A stretch of 64,000 nucleotides of DNA from the NCBI GenBank assembly GCA_026932145.1, contig JAIXKT010000054.1, positions 144,185-208,184 of the forward strand, given 5' to 3'. Origin of the DNA: Bacteroidia bacterium (GTDB lineage Bacteria; Bacteroidota; Bacteroidia; J057; JAIXKT01). Positions 19,375 through 27,884 of the stretch are shown piece by piece. The notes beneath the pieces are model-generated. The model was given only the letters and a program-made list of their open reading frames with translations, had not been told where the DNA came from and searched no databases. The translations under genes and the position numbers were made by a program. Each line of letters begins with the position of its first letter. The stretch's first letter is position 1.

Positions 19375-22275
19375 TTATTCTGTCTTTTTCTTTTTGGGTT
19401 TCTTCATTTTTTCTTTGGTGAACAAATCTGCTGTATATTTTTCATATAGTTCAAATAAAAACACCATTCTGTTGGCCTCACTTGTAAACGTTTGCGGTCT
19501 ATATGCCAAATCAACGGCTTTATCTAACTCATTATGAGCTTTTACTAAAGCCGGCGGCATTGTGAGTGGGTCGTAAAGGTCGGCAAGTGAACTGTTTGGA
19601 AATTGAAGCCTTGTATCTAAAACCTTTTGTGCTGCTGTTTCTATGGCTTTAATTTGTTTTTCCGATGGATTTTCTGGCCAAGGATAATTGTTGTAAACAA
19701 TATCTTTAGAATATCTGTATCGGCTTTCTAATCTTCCGCAAACAGATTTAACCCAAGCCATATGCATTGCAGACATTAAAATTCCAAAATGAAATAACTC
19801 TGCATTAGGTACGGTCATACAAGTATCACTTGCAATATTGGTATTGTCAAAAAAAGCCAATGGTATGTATTTGCGGTTTTCAGATGAAACCCTTGGAATT
19901 AAAATATATGATTTGCCAAAATCCCTTATTTCACCAAATAAAGTTGGTTGATTTGCTTTTTCAATAGTTTGTTTTCTAACACTGTCAAGTCTAAATTTTT
20001 TAACTGATTCAACGCGTTTTAATATCTCTGGCATTTGTCTCAATTCATTTGGTTCAGCATCTATAAGCCATAAGCACCAACGTTTTTGCCCATTTAAAAA
20101 TTCATAAGCTGAAATTAATGGCTTAATAAATTTCTTTGCTTTGGGTTCTTTTAAAATAAATTCATTTTTCTCTTCGTCAGATAACAGCAAATTACCACCG
20201 TCCAAAGGCATATTTCCAAAACTCATTTTAGGAACATTGCAAAGGGGAGAAGATCTTTTTGTTATTAGAAAATCTTTTGCGTCAACCAAATACGGATTGA
20301 TGTTTTTTGCCTTTATTTCGTGGGCTTCACCTTTTATGTCTTCGTATTCAAAAATTCGTTTTTCGTTAGTGTCAAAATTGGCGAAGCCAACAATAACACA
20401 ATAAACAGCCGCATTTCCTTTTGCCTCGTTACTCCATTTAAAAGTGCGGTGTGCAAAATGAATTTTAATATTGTATTTGTTCAGCATTTGTCCCCAAAGA
20501 ATACTCGTTTGCTCTCCTTGAACAATGGAATTTGTGGAAACAAAGGCAACTTTAATTTTTGTGTCTTGTATGTATTTTGCTGCTTTGATATACCAACCTG
20601 TTACATAGTCTAAAACTCCACTCCCGTCTGCATTGTCAAACAACTTTACAATTTGGTCACGCTGACTTTGCTTCATTATTTTAGAACCAATAAAAGGCGG
20701 GTTTCCTAAAATATAGCTGTAGTTTATGTGTTCGGTTTTTCTTGATTCAGGAAAATTTTCATTAGATAAAACTTGGTTTACGTTTTTTGTAATCACATTT
20801 ACGGTGCCATAAGTAGCTTGTGGTTCTTGCACAATTTTATAATTCAAATCATCAGTAACAATGTAAGTTACTTCTTGTGTTTTAAGTGTAGTCCAATCTA
20901 TTTTTAAAGCATCACCGTGAACAATTTTAGCTGCTTTTTTCAGAGGCAAACGCACAAAGTATTGCCCAAACTCGTTGCTAATTTGCATATTCATTTGGTG
21001 GTCAATAAGCCACATGGCAACTTGCGCGATTTGTGCAGGAAATTCTTCATATTCAATTCCGTGCATCATATCAACGTCAAGCCAAATAATATCTCTTACA
21101 TCAATTACTCTTTGTCCTGATTTATTGAGTGCTCTTAAAATTTCAATTTCAAGCAAACGCAATTCTCTGTATGTAATTACAAGGAAGTTTCCGCAACCAC
21201 ACGCAGGGTCAAGAAATTTGAGTGTGCTTAGTTTTTTATGAAACTCTCTTAATTTGGGTGCTGAGCCTGCTGAAGTATCAAATTCTTTCCAAAGGTCGTC
21301 CAAGAAAAGCGGTTTGATAAGTTTTAAAATGTTGGTTTCGCTTGTGTAATGCGCCCCCAAGTTTCTACGTTCTTTTGGGTTCATTACACTTTGAAACATT
21401 GAACCAAATATCGCTGGCGATATTTTACTCCAATCCATATAGCAGCAATTCAATAAAGATTGCCGCATTTTTGTGTCGAAACTTGCCGTAGGCAAGTTTT
21501 CTTCAAAAAGTTTTCCGTTTACATACGGAAAGTCGGCAAGTTGCTCGTCAAGATTTTTAAAACGTTTTTCCTTGGGTGTATTTAATACTTGAAACAACTC
21601 TTGCAATTTAGCTGCAAGGTCGCTTCCGTCTTCGTTCGTGCGTTGTTCAATATATTCTTGAAATTGTTGTTTGTTGAAAATTGTTGTGTCTTCTGCGAAC
21701 AGTAAAAACAGAATACGAACCAAGTAAACTTCTAATGGATGTCCTCTGTAGCCGATTTCTTCAAGTCTGTCGTGAAGTTTACCCATTAACTCCGCTGCTT
21801 TAATGTTTGCAGGGTCTTGCTCTTTGTAAACCTTTTTTTGATAACCTAAAATGTAACCGAAATGCTGAGCATTATTTACAAGGTCGTTGAGTTTAAATTC
21901 TACGGTTTTATCTTCATCAAGGTCGTAAAGCCTAAAGTTTTCAAAGTCGGAAATAAGAATGTATTTCGGTAACTCGTGTTGTTTTAGTCCGTGTGTATAT
22001 TCTTTTGCTTGTTGGTAGGCTTTGTCAAGGTTTTTGCCTCGGCTTTTCATTTCAATTAAAATCGTTCCTTTCCAAAGCAGGTCAATATAGCCGTCCTTGT
22101 CGTCAAGTTTTTTTACTCTGTGTTCAAAGGTCGAAACACGTTTACTGCTAATGCCAAACACGTTAAAAAACTCAACTAAAAATGGTTTTGCGTCTGCTTC
22201 TTCGTTTGAAGTGCCCGCCCATTCTGTTGAGAATGATAATGCTCTGTCTTTTATTTCGTTCCAGCTTAATGCCAT
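19375..22275 (-). CDS. MmeI-like type IIL restriction-modification enzyme (endonuclease and DNA methyltransferase in one chain)
   Basis: 966 residues; MmeI itself is about 920. The N-terminal nuclease has the MmeI-type motif D-x9-ExK: Asp65, Glu75, Lys77 (IDLLWKGTILIEMK). A helical connector follows, then the N6-adenine methyltransferase with motif I DPACGCGNF (356-364) and catalytic NPPF (525-528), then a target-recognition region (about 600-850) and a C-terminal helical tail with KKPKKKKTE. Such enzymes cut beyond an asymmetric site and methylate one strand for self-protection, with no separate subunits. The site recognised cannot be read from sequence. It is a lone gene, a common acquired defence module. 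BREX PglX was considered and rejected. Confidence 0.85.
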   Translation of the reverse strand: MALSWNEIKDRALSFSTEWAGTSNEEADAKPFLVEFFNVFGISSKRVSTFEHRVKKLDDKDGYIDLLWKGTILIEMKSRGKNLDKAYQQAKEYTHGLKQHELPKYILISDFENFRLYDLDEDKTVEFKLNDLVNNAQHFGYILGYQKKVYKEQDPANIKAAELMGKLHDRLEEIGYRGHPLEVYLVRILFLLFAEDTTIFNKQQFQEYIEQRTNEDGSDLAAKLQELFQVLNTPKEKRFKNLDEQLADFPYVNGKLFEENLPTASFDTKMRQSLLNCCYMDWSKISPAIFGSMFQSVMNPKERRNLGAHYTSETNILKLIKPLFLDDLWKEFDTSAGSAPKLREFHKKLSTLKFLDPACGCGNFLVITYRELRLLEIEILRALNKSGQRVIDVRDIIWLDVDMMHGIEYEEFPAQIAQVAMWLIDHQMNMQISNEFGQYFVRLPLKKAAKIVHGDALKIDWTTLKTQEVTYIVTDDLNYKIVQEPQATYGTVNVITKNVNQVLSNENFPESRKTEHINYSYILGNPPFIGSKIMKQSQRDQIVKLFDNADGSGVLDYVTGWYIKAAKYIQDTKIKVAFVSTNSIVQGEQTSILWGQMLNKYNIKIHFAHRTFKWSNEAKGNAAVYCVIVGFANFDTNEKRIFEYEDIKGEAHEIKAKNINPYLVDAKDFLITKRSSPLCNVPKMSFGNMPLDGGNLLLSDEEKNEFILKEPKAKKFIKPLISAYEFLNGQKRWCLWLIDAEPNELRQMPEILKRVESVKKFRLDSVRKQTIEKANQPTLFGEIRDFGKSYILIPRVSSENRKYIPLAFFDNTNIASDTCMTVPNAELFHFGILMSAMHMAWVKSVCGRLESRYRYSKDIVYNNYPWPENPSEKQIKAIETAAQKVLDTRLQFPNSSLADLYDPLTMPPALVKAHNELDKAVDLAYRPQTFTSEANRMVFLFELYEKYTADLFTKEKMKKPKKKKTE

Positions 22276-22444
22276 TTACTTTTTAGATAAATTTCTAATA
22301 ACGCTACCCAATGATAGTCCGTTCTGATTTTCATTTTAGTACCAAAGATAATAAAAAGCTACTTTTCGTTCCTATCTTTTTATCATACTTTCAGAGCTAC
22401 AAGCTATAATTTTTAGAAAAAACTAAAAATCATGTATAAATTCT

Positions 22445-22452
22445 TACTTTTG
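22445..22452 (+). promoter_or_regulatory. Putative -7 element for paaBC, very close to the start
   Basis: TACTTTTG matches TAnnTTTG and ends only 3 nt before the paaB ATG at 22456. If used, the transcript would be leaderless or begin inside the gene. Coincidence with an AT-rich start is possible. Confidence 0.3.
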
Positions 22453-22455
22453 TAT

Positions 22456-22920
22456 ATGGCTTCATTAGATCCCAGAATTAACCGAGTCTCTTTGTTAGAC
22501 GATATAGAGCGATTAGAAGATATGGACCAATGGCAAACCTATGAGGTTTTTCACCAAAAGAGCAGGGGGGATCAGCACACCCACGTTGGCATTATACACG
22601 CTCCTTCTCCGGAAATGGCTATGGTTTTTGCCAAAGAACAATATGCAAGGCGGCAAAAATGTGTCAATTTATGGGTCGTAAAAACCCAAGACATATACGC
22701 TACTGATTATGACGACCAATCTCTATTTGAACAAACCTTTGACAAAAGCTATCGAGAAGCCTCCGGCTATAAAGTAAGAGAAACGATTAACCAGTTTAAA
22801 AAGGAAAACCAACTGAATAAAGCGACCAAGACTTCAGATACATCTGCCAAGACAGATAACCAGCCGGAAAGCACGAACGATAAGAAATTTAAGCTAAAGC
22901 CCAAACAACCGAAACCATGA
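22456..22920 (+). CDS. paaB: Phenylacetyl-CoA epoxidase subunit PaaB-like, with a C-terminal tail
   Basis: Small non-catalytic subunit of the ring-1,2-phenylacetyl-CoA epoxidase. The start at 22456 (MASLDPRIN) removes an 8-residue hydrophobic extension. The family core WQTYEVFHQKSRGDQHTHVG and HAPSPEMAMVFAKEQYARR is clear within the first about 100 residues. The last about 45 residues are an extra Lys/Thr/Gln-rich, probably disordered tail (154 residues in all; typical PaaB is about 95). It overlaps paaC by 4 bp (ATGA). No paaA, paaD or paaE is nearby. Confidence 0.85.
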   Translation: MASLDPRINRVSLLDDIERLEDMDQWQTYEVFHQKSRGDQHTHVGIIHAPSPEMAMVFAKEQYARRQKCVNLWVVKTQDIYATDYDDQSLFEQTFDKSYREASGYKVRETINQFKKENQLNKATKTSDTSAKTDNQPESTNDKKFKLKPKQPKP

Positions 22921-23675
22921 TAACACCCGAACTTAGCCGACTAATAATTCAATTTGCTGATGACGATTTATTTATGGGGCATCGTAATTCTGAATGGACT
23001 GGCTTAGGCCCGATTTTAGAAGAAGACATCGCTTTTTCTTCAATGGCACAAGACCAGTTAGGCCATGCGCTTGCATGGTTCACATGGCTTCACGAAGAAT
23101 CAGGATTTGAAAATCCAGACATCATGGCCTTTGCCCGAAACCCTACCGAATACCAATGCTGCCACCTAACCCAGTTTTATACAGACAAATACGAAGATGC
23201 TCTAATAAGACAATTTTTGTATGACTACGGAAAAATAATTTGGTTAGAAGCAGTACAAAAAATACAAAACCCCGCAATAGCCGGAATTGCATCCAGAATC
23301 CTGAAAGAAATGAAATACCATTTACTGCATGCAAATACTTGGATACTTCAATTAGGAAAAGCCAATACCGAAAGTAACGAACGGCTGCAACACGCTATTA
23401 ATCAAATATACCCAAAAGCATATAGCTTATTTGAACCCACAGAATACATTAATCAGCTCTGCTCCATGAACATATTGCCCGCTCTAAAAGAACTAACCGA
23501 ACGCTGGCAACACGCAACCCAAAAAATAATCACCCAAGCTAATTTAACCATCCCTAAGCACCTATCAATAGAAGAACATTACGGAGGCAGATCAGGAAAT
23601 CACACCAAAGACTTTTACCAACTAATAGAGGAAATGACAGAAGTATTTCGCTTAGAGCCTAATGCAAAGTGGTAA
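22917..23675 (+). CDS. paaC: Phenylacetyl-CoA epoxidase subunit PaaC
   Basis: 252 residues of the ferritin-like PaaC family, the structural partner of the catalytic PaaA. Seen: DDDLFMGHRNSEWTG near residue 15, AQDQLGHALAW, FLYDYGKIIWLEAVQ, EMKYHLLHANTWILQLGK and the C-terminal GGRSGNHTKDF. These match PaaC rather than PaaA. In the known complex A, B and C together carry out the epoxidation, with reductase PaaE. With A missing here, either it is encoded elsewhere or the pair has another partner. A strong hairpin follows. Confidence 0.9.
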   Translation: MITPELSRLIIQFADDDLFMGHRNSEWTGLGPILEEDIAFSSMAQDQLGHALAWFTWLHEESGFENPDIMAFARNPTEYQCCHLTQFYTDKYEDALIRQFLYDYGKIIWLEAVQKIQNPAIAGIASRILKEMKYHLLHANTWILQLGKANTESNERLQHAINQIYPKAYSLFEPTEYINQLCSMNILPALKELTERWQHATQKIITQANLTIPKHLSIEEHYGGRSGNHTKDFYQLIEEMTEVFRLEPNAKW

Positions 23676-23754
23676 AAATGCCGCTTACAACTCCCGAAAG
23701 GATATAAACCATAGTTTCGCTGATAAACGTAGCTGTGCCTGTTCCTGATTTGTA

Positions 23755-23797
23755 ATAAGTTATCTATGGCTATTTTAGCCATAGATAACTTATTTTT
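23755..23797. terminator. Strong hairpin terminator after paaC
   Basis: A perfect 18-bp stem, ATAAGTTATCTATGGCTA at 23755-23772 and its complement at 23776-23793, with a 3-nt loop and a run of T after it. It works in either direction. The rest of 23676-24028 shows no gene or RNA that I recognise. Confidence 0.8.
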
Positions 23798-24028
23798 GCG
23801 TTTTGGTAATGAAGTTAAATAACTGTTATATTGGCTTGACAGTAAAACAATAGCGTTATTTTTTCTTACTTTTTTTATTATTCATTCTGAACCGTAGCCA
23901 ACGATTCTTAGTAACTTAGCAATCTAAAATATAGGTATTATTTCAATTTATCCTAATTTAAACATCCAAAGTATTACGTGCTTTAAGTTTTCACTATCAG
24001 AATATTTTTTTAAAATTTTATTAACGCT

Positions 24029-26077
24029 ATGTTTTTTTCCCGTTTATATGTATTCTTTTTACTCGGTTTATGGTGCTTTCCACAACTGCAAACTTTTGGC
24101 CAAAGCCAATCTAAAGAATTATTTGAAACCGGAAAGAGTCTATACGAGCAAAAAAAATATAGCAAAGCACGAGAATATTTTCAAGATGCTGTTAATAAAG
24201 ACCCTAAGCAATACGGCGGCAAGGGAAACTACCATATTGCGCTGAGCTATGTAAAGCAAAAAAACTGCTTAGATGCCAAAGAATATTTCACAAAAGCCTT
24301 CAAACAAGATTCCGTTGCAGGCGGGGCAAGCTCCAAAGATAAGTTTATAGAGCAACTATCTAAGTGTAACTTTACTATCAACGACTTAAAAATAGAATCA
24401 GGTAATCAGCCCCAAATCACTCCGCCCCCCAAAAACATAGACCCTACATTTGCTAAACAATGGTTCCAAAGAGGAAAAACTGCCTATGACCAAAAAAACT
24501 ATCCCCAAGCCATAAATTATTTTCAACTGGCCTATTTGTCTGATACTGCGAAATATGGAGCCAAAGCCTGTTATCAAATTGCTTTATGCTATAAAAAACA
24601 AAAAAACTGTAATTCTGCGAAACCATTTTTAGCAAAAGCCCAAAAAATCGAACCCGATAAAGGCGGCGCAAGTTCAGCAGAAAAATTTCAAGAATTTTTA
24701 ACCTATTGCCACTTTACCGTAGATGACCTGAAGAAATCCAATGAACCCGTTTTTCAAGTAAATGACAATTTAGATAATAACGAAACAGAAACATCTAACA
24801 GCCTTGAAATAACACCGGATTATAATGGCTTGATGCGCATCGGAAACAATCTTTTAGAAAAGCAACAATATGATTCTGCGGCAGTTATCTTTGCCCAAGC
24901 TGCCGAAGTCTGTATAAATACAGAATTGAGAATCAGAACTTTTGTAACACTTGCTCAAACCTATGTCAAACTTAGAAATTGTGCCGAAGCCTTCAAAGCC
25001 TACTCAAACGCATATCGTTTGGATTTTGAAGAATATAGCGGTTCCTTATTAGCTAACCAAGAACCCGAAGAAAGTGAATGCAAGTTTTCCCGTAACGAAC
25101 TATTAGTAGGCAGGCGATTATCTGCTTTTGAAAAAGCCCAACTCCATGAACCAATTATCTGGAGTTATGTGCCCTTCATAGCGGCCGCTTTCATCGTAGT
25201 GTTCATTATAGCTTACAAACGTAAATTAAAATTATCATCAGAACCCTCAAAGGTATATGCGCTCAACCATACAGAAATAGAATTACCTATTCCAGCAGAA
25301 CTCACAGAAAAAATGCTTCTTATCCCTGAAAGGGAACGTAATCAGTTATTATTATTATTCAAAATAGCTTTTAACTCCATTCGAGAAGTATGGCAGTTTG
25401 AAAATAATGCAGCGCAAAGAACCCAAAATGCCTCAAAATACTTTGCTAAGTTAGATTCTATTTGGGAAAAATTTAATGAGCAACCTATTCAGTTTATTGA
25501 AGGAAAGGATTCTAATGAACTTGTAATCAGCTTATTACTACTTACCCATAAAGAAGATTGGTACTGCTATTTTAGTGGACAATATCTGGGAGAAAAAGCC
25601 AAAATATTGCAGATAAGACATCCCGCAGGGAAAAAAATAAGTGTATGGGCTTCAAAGTCAACTATTGAAAAAGTGAATACGAAACAGCCCGTAAAAGTTC
25701 GTATCCATAAAATCGTGCAAGATGGAGTTCCCACTTGGGTACATTGGAGCCAAGACCCAACATTTTTTAACTGGGATAGCACACCCGAAAAAAATACAGA
25801 TAATATGCAACAATGGGCGGGAGAAAGCAAAAATGTATTACCGGAAACCATCCCTAATATTATCTTTAAACCTACTTTATACTACAACTATCCACATCCG
25901 GAAAGCATCTTTACAGAGAGCCTTATCATAGAAGAAAAAGTAGAACAAACTGGTTATCAGGGAACTAATAAAAAGAACTATGAAGAAAACACCATAAATA
26001 CAGTACAGTCCTCTGATGTTTATATTACACATATTCCCAATAGACATCACCACCAAACGCACCGAGATGATTCCTAA
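24029..26077 (+). CDS. Membrane protein with three periplasmic TPR/Cys modules and a cytoplasmic C-terminal domain
   Basis: 682 residues. After a signal peptide (FLLGLWCFPQLQTFGQ) come three related modules at about 29-121, 144-236 and 265-360. Each has a TPR pair and two cysteines spaced exactly 33 residues apart: Cys80/113, 194/227, 318/351, in the context NC...CxF...L. A single transmembrane helix (about 378-396) leads to a 285-residue C-terminal region with no recognised fold. Periplasmic disulphides are a reasonable inference. It overlaps the YihY gene by 11 bp, so the two are likely made together. Function unknown. Confidence 0.75.
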   Translation: MFFSRLYVFFLLGLWCFPQLQTFGQSQSKELFETGKSLYEQKKYSKAREYFQDAVNKDPKQYGGKGNYHIALSYVKQKNCLDAKEYFTKAFKQDSVAGGASSKDKFIEQLSKCNFTINDLKIESGNQPQITPPPKNIDPTFAKQWFQRGKTAYDQKNYPQAINYFQLAYLSDTAKYGAKACYQIALCYKKQKNCNSAKPFLAKAQKIEPDKGGASSAEKFQEFLTYCHFTVDDLKKSNEPVFQVNDNLDNNETETSNSLEITPDYNGLMRIGNNLLEKQQYDSAAVIFAQAAEVCINTELRIRTFVTLAQTYVKLRNCAEAFKAYSNAYRLDFEEYSGSLLANQEPEESECKFSRNELLVGRRLSAFEKAQLHEPIIWSYVPFIAAAFIVVFIIAYKRKLKLSSEPSKVYALNHTEIELPIPAELTEKMLLIPERERNQLLLLFKIAFNSIREVWQFENNAAQRTQNASKYFAKLDSIWEKFNEQPIQFIEGKDSNELVISLLLLTHKEDWYCYFSGQYLGEKAKILQIRHPAGKKISVWASKSTIEKVNTKQPVKVRIHKIVQDGVPTWVHWSQDPTFFNWDSTPEKNTDNMQQWAGESKNVLPETIPNIIFKPTLYYNYPHPESIFTESLIIEEKVEQTGYQGTNKKNYEENTINTVQSSDVYITHIPNRHHHQTHRDDS

Positions 26078-27023
26078 GATAATAAACTCTTGGCATAAGC
26101 ACGCACTCGTAAAAAAGACTGTTGTAGGGCTAAAGAACTTTCAGCCGCCGGGCTTCGGCGGTGTAGGCTTGTTTTATGTGATTAAGTTATTTTGGAAAGA
26201 CGTTAGGGATCCGGCCTTTGTTTTAAGGGCTAACGCAATGGCTTACAACTTTTTCTTTGCCTTGATTCCCTCCCTTATTTTTATTTTCACATTAGTTCCA
26301 TACATCCCGATACCCAATTTTCGGGAAACCGTTCATCAATGGCTTTCTACTTATTTGCCCCAAGAAGGGATTTCTCTGATAAACGGTATCATAAGCACCA
26401 GTTTTGAAAAACGCGGATGGGGAGTTATTTCAATCAGTTTTTTGCTGCTTTTGTATAGCTCTACCCGAAGCATCATCACGATGATGGCTTGCTTCAATAA
26501 GCGGTATTTTTATCGCAGAAACGTTTTTCAAGAAAGACTTTTAGCAGTCGGAATCTTTTTTGTGTTATTTCTCTTATTAATTATTGGAGCCGCAGCCTTG
26601 ATTTTTGGCGAGTTTGGCATCAGTTATTTAGGAAAACAGCACATTATAGGCGGAAAAGTCCCTTATTTTTTATTACATCTACTTAATTGGCTAATCAATT
26701 TACTACTGTTATTTGGCGTTCTTTCATTTATCTACTGGGCAGTTCCCTCAGTTGATAAAAAATTCCATAAGACAGGCCCCGGTTCGTTTTTAGCCGGATT
26801 ACTGATGATGTTAGCTACCATTGGGTTTCGTTTTTTTATTTCCAACTTTGGCAATTACAACAAAGTGTATGGTAGTTTAACCGCCGTTATCATTTTGTTG
26901 GTATGGTTTTACTGGGTTTCTATTGTTCTTTTAATTGGCTTTGAGTTAAATGCAAGTATCGAAAGAGCTGCCCGAAAAGGTACAAATCTTACGGAATTAT
27001 TAGAGGTGGGTTCTAAAAATTAG
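26067..27023 (+). CDS. YihY/BrkB-family inner-membrane protein, C-terminus altered by an insertion
   Basis: 318 residues from the ATG at 26067, overlapping the previous gene. About six helices and the family segments ANAMAYNFFFALIPSLIF, RGWGVISISFLLLLYSSTRS, GSFLAGLLMMLATIGFRFFISNFGNYNKVYGSL and VLLIGFELNA are present. The family was once called RNase BN; that activity is now attributed to another protein, and the role of YihY is unknown. The final residues GSKN and the stop codon lie within the end repeat of the adjacent IS-derived element (from 27006), so the native C-terminus has been replaced. Confidence 0.88.
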   Translation: MIPKIINSWHKHALVKKTVVGLKNFQPPGFGGVGLFYVIKLFWKDVRDPAFVLRANAMAYNFFFALIPSLIFIFTLVPYIPIPNFRETVHQWLSTYLPQEGISLINGIISTSFEKRGWGVISISFLLLLYSSTRSIITMMACFNKRYFYRRNVFQERLLAVGIFFVLFLLLIIGAAALIFGEFGISYLGKQHIIGGKVPYFLLHLLNWLINLLLLFGVLSFIYWAVPSVDKKFHKTGPGSFLAGLLMMLATIGFRFFISNFGNYNKVYGSLTAVIILLVWFYWVSIVLLIGFELNASIERAARKGTNLTELLEVGSKN

Positions 27024-27599
27024 TTTTTTTTATTCTTTATTCGATAATTCACAACTAATTAATAGCATATTACGATGTAAATAGATTTAATCTTTGAACT
27101 TGTTCAAGCCTGAATAAGTTGTAGGTAAGATTGATGAGTTCGATTATACCTGTTGCTCTTGCTATTCCTACAGATTTAACAGCAAGCCCGTTCATGCTTT
27201 GTTCCATAAAATCAAATACGTGTTCTACTCTTACCCTTGTTTTAGATTTTATCTTATTTTTTGCTTTTTGTTTATCCGTCAAAGGGTTACCTCTGTATCC
27301 TTTTTTGTGTATTTGGTTTTTAAGCCGGTATTTTCGGATTATTTTTTTGGTTTTTCTTTTCTGTATTTAATAAGTTAGATGCTAATGTGTTGCGAAATGC
27401 CTCAAAATCAACAACATCGCTTATTATTTCTAATGGGTTGCCAATTGCAGACAAACGTTCAATAGTAAATTGCTCGTCAAATAATCCTTTTTGGCCATTG
27501 GTTTTATACTCTTGTGATGTCATATTGTTTTCGTGTTAAATTATACGCAAATATACGTATAATTACTTGAATAACAATGATTTAAATTATAGAAGCCAC
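27006..27599 (-). mobile_element. IS5-type deletion derivative, copy 1 (MITE-like, non-autonomous)
   Basis: 594 bp bounded by GTGGGTTCTA at 27006-27015 and TAGAAGCCAC at 27590-27599, an inverted repeat of 10 bp with one mismatch (the repeat could extend to 12 bp with AGGTGG). Inside are the two ends of one transposase gene with the middle missing. An inverted repeat AATTATACG/CGTATAATT (27539-27564) precedes the transposase start. The element is nearly identical to copy 2 at 30248-30981 and in the same orientation. It cannot move itself but could be mobilised by a full-length relative. Confidence 0.8.
27070..27523 (-). pseudogene. IS5-family transposase remnant with central deletion and frameshift
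   Basis: The N-terminal piece (MTSQEYKTNGQKGLFDEQF at 27523, running to NLLNTEKKN) is joined near 27360 to the C-terminal end of the same type of transposase (KYRLKNQIHKKGYRG, then RVEHVFDFMEQSMNG) in a different frame. The central part, with the DDE aspartates, is missing. The same junction occurs in copy 2. N- and C-terminal pieces are therefore parts of one gene, not two genes. Confidence 0.8.
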
Positions 27600-27604
27600 C
27601 TAAA

Positions 27605-27803
27605 ATGAATAAAGAGTTTGAAAAATTTATCGAACAAACAGAAAAATTAATGACTGCAAGTGAAAAATATGTTTCGGGAGCAGAAAAGGAACTTGACGAC
27701 CACGAAGTAGCAGCGAAGCTAATTTTGCGACAGCTACTTTGCAAATGATACAGATGTAGAAAATTATTGCAAAGAAAAGCATATCCCTATAAATGAGGAT
27801 TAA
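27605..27803 (+). pseudogene. Small gene, probably frameshifted, unknown family
   Basis: From ATG 27605 a 47-codon reading frame (MNKEFEKFIEQTEKLMTASE and on) ends at 27748. An overlapping frame continues the same hydrophilic, helical character as SYFANDTDVENYCKEKHIP to a stop at 27803. The two together look like one protein of about 65 residues broken by a one-base change. It starts 5 bp outside copy 1. No family recognised; it could also be a genuine 47-residue protein. Confidence 0.35.
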
Positions 27804-27821
27804 GAAACAGCTGCCATCCTT

Positions 27822-27870
27822 AAATAAATTAGCAAAACTTGTAAAAAACGCAAGTTTCGCTAATTTATTT
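27822..27870. repeat. 20-bp inverted repeat just upstream of the ATPase gene
   Basis: AAATAAATTAGCAAAACTTG (27822-27841) pairs with 27851-27870 with a single mismatch and a 9-nt loop. It ends 14 bp before the ATPase ATG and touches its promoter-like CACTTTTG (27873-27880). It could be a terminator for the broken gene or an operator. Confidence 0.6.
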
Positions 27871-27884
27871 TGCACTTTTGTATT

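Noticed and set aside
19375..22275. BREX PglX as an identity for the large methyltransferase
   Set aside because: An N-terminal D-x9-ExK nuclease of MmeI type is present and no brxA, brxB, brxC, pglZ or brxL is nearby.
27070..27523. Two separate small genes within each IS-derived element
   Set aside because: Both pieces match opposite ends of one transposase type and share the same junction in both copies, so they are remnants of one gene.
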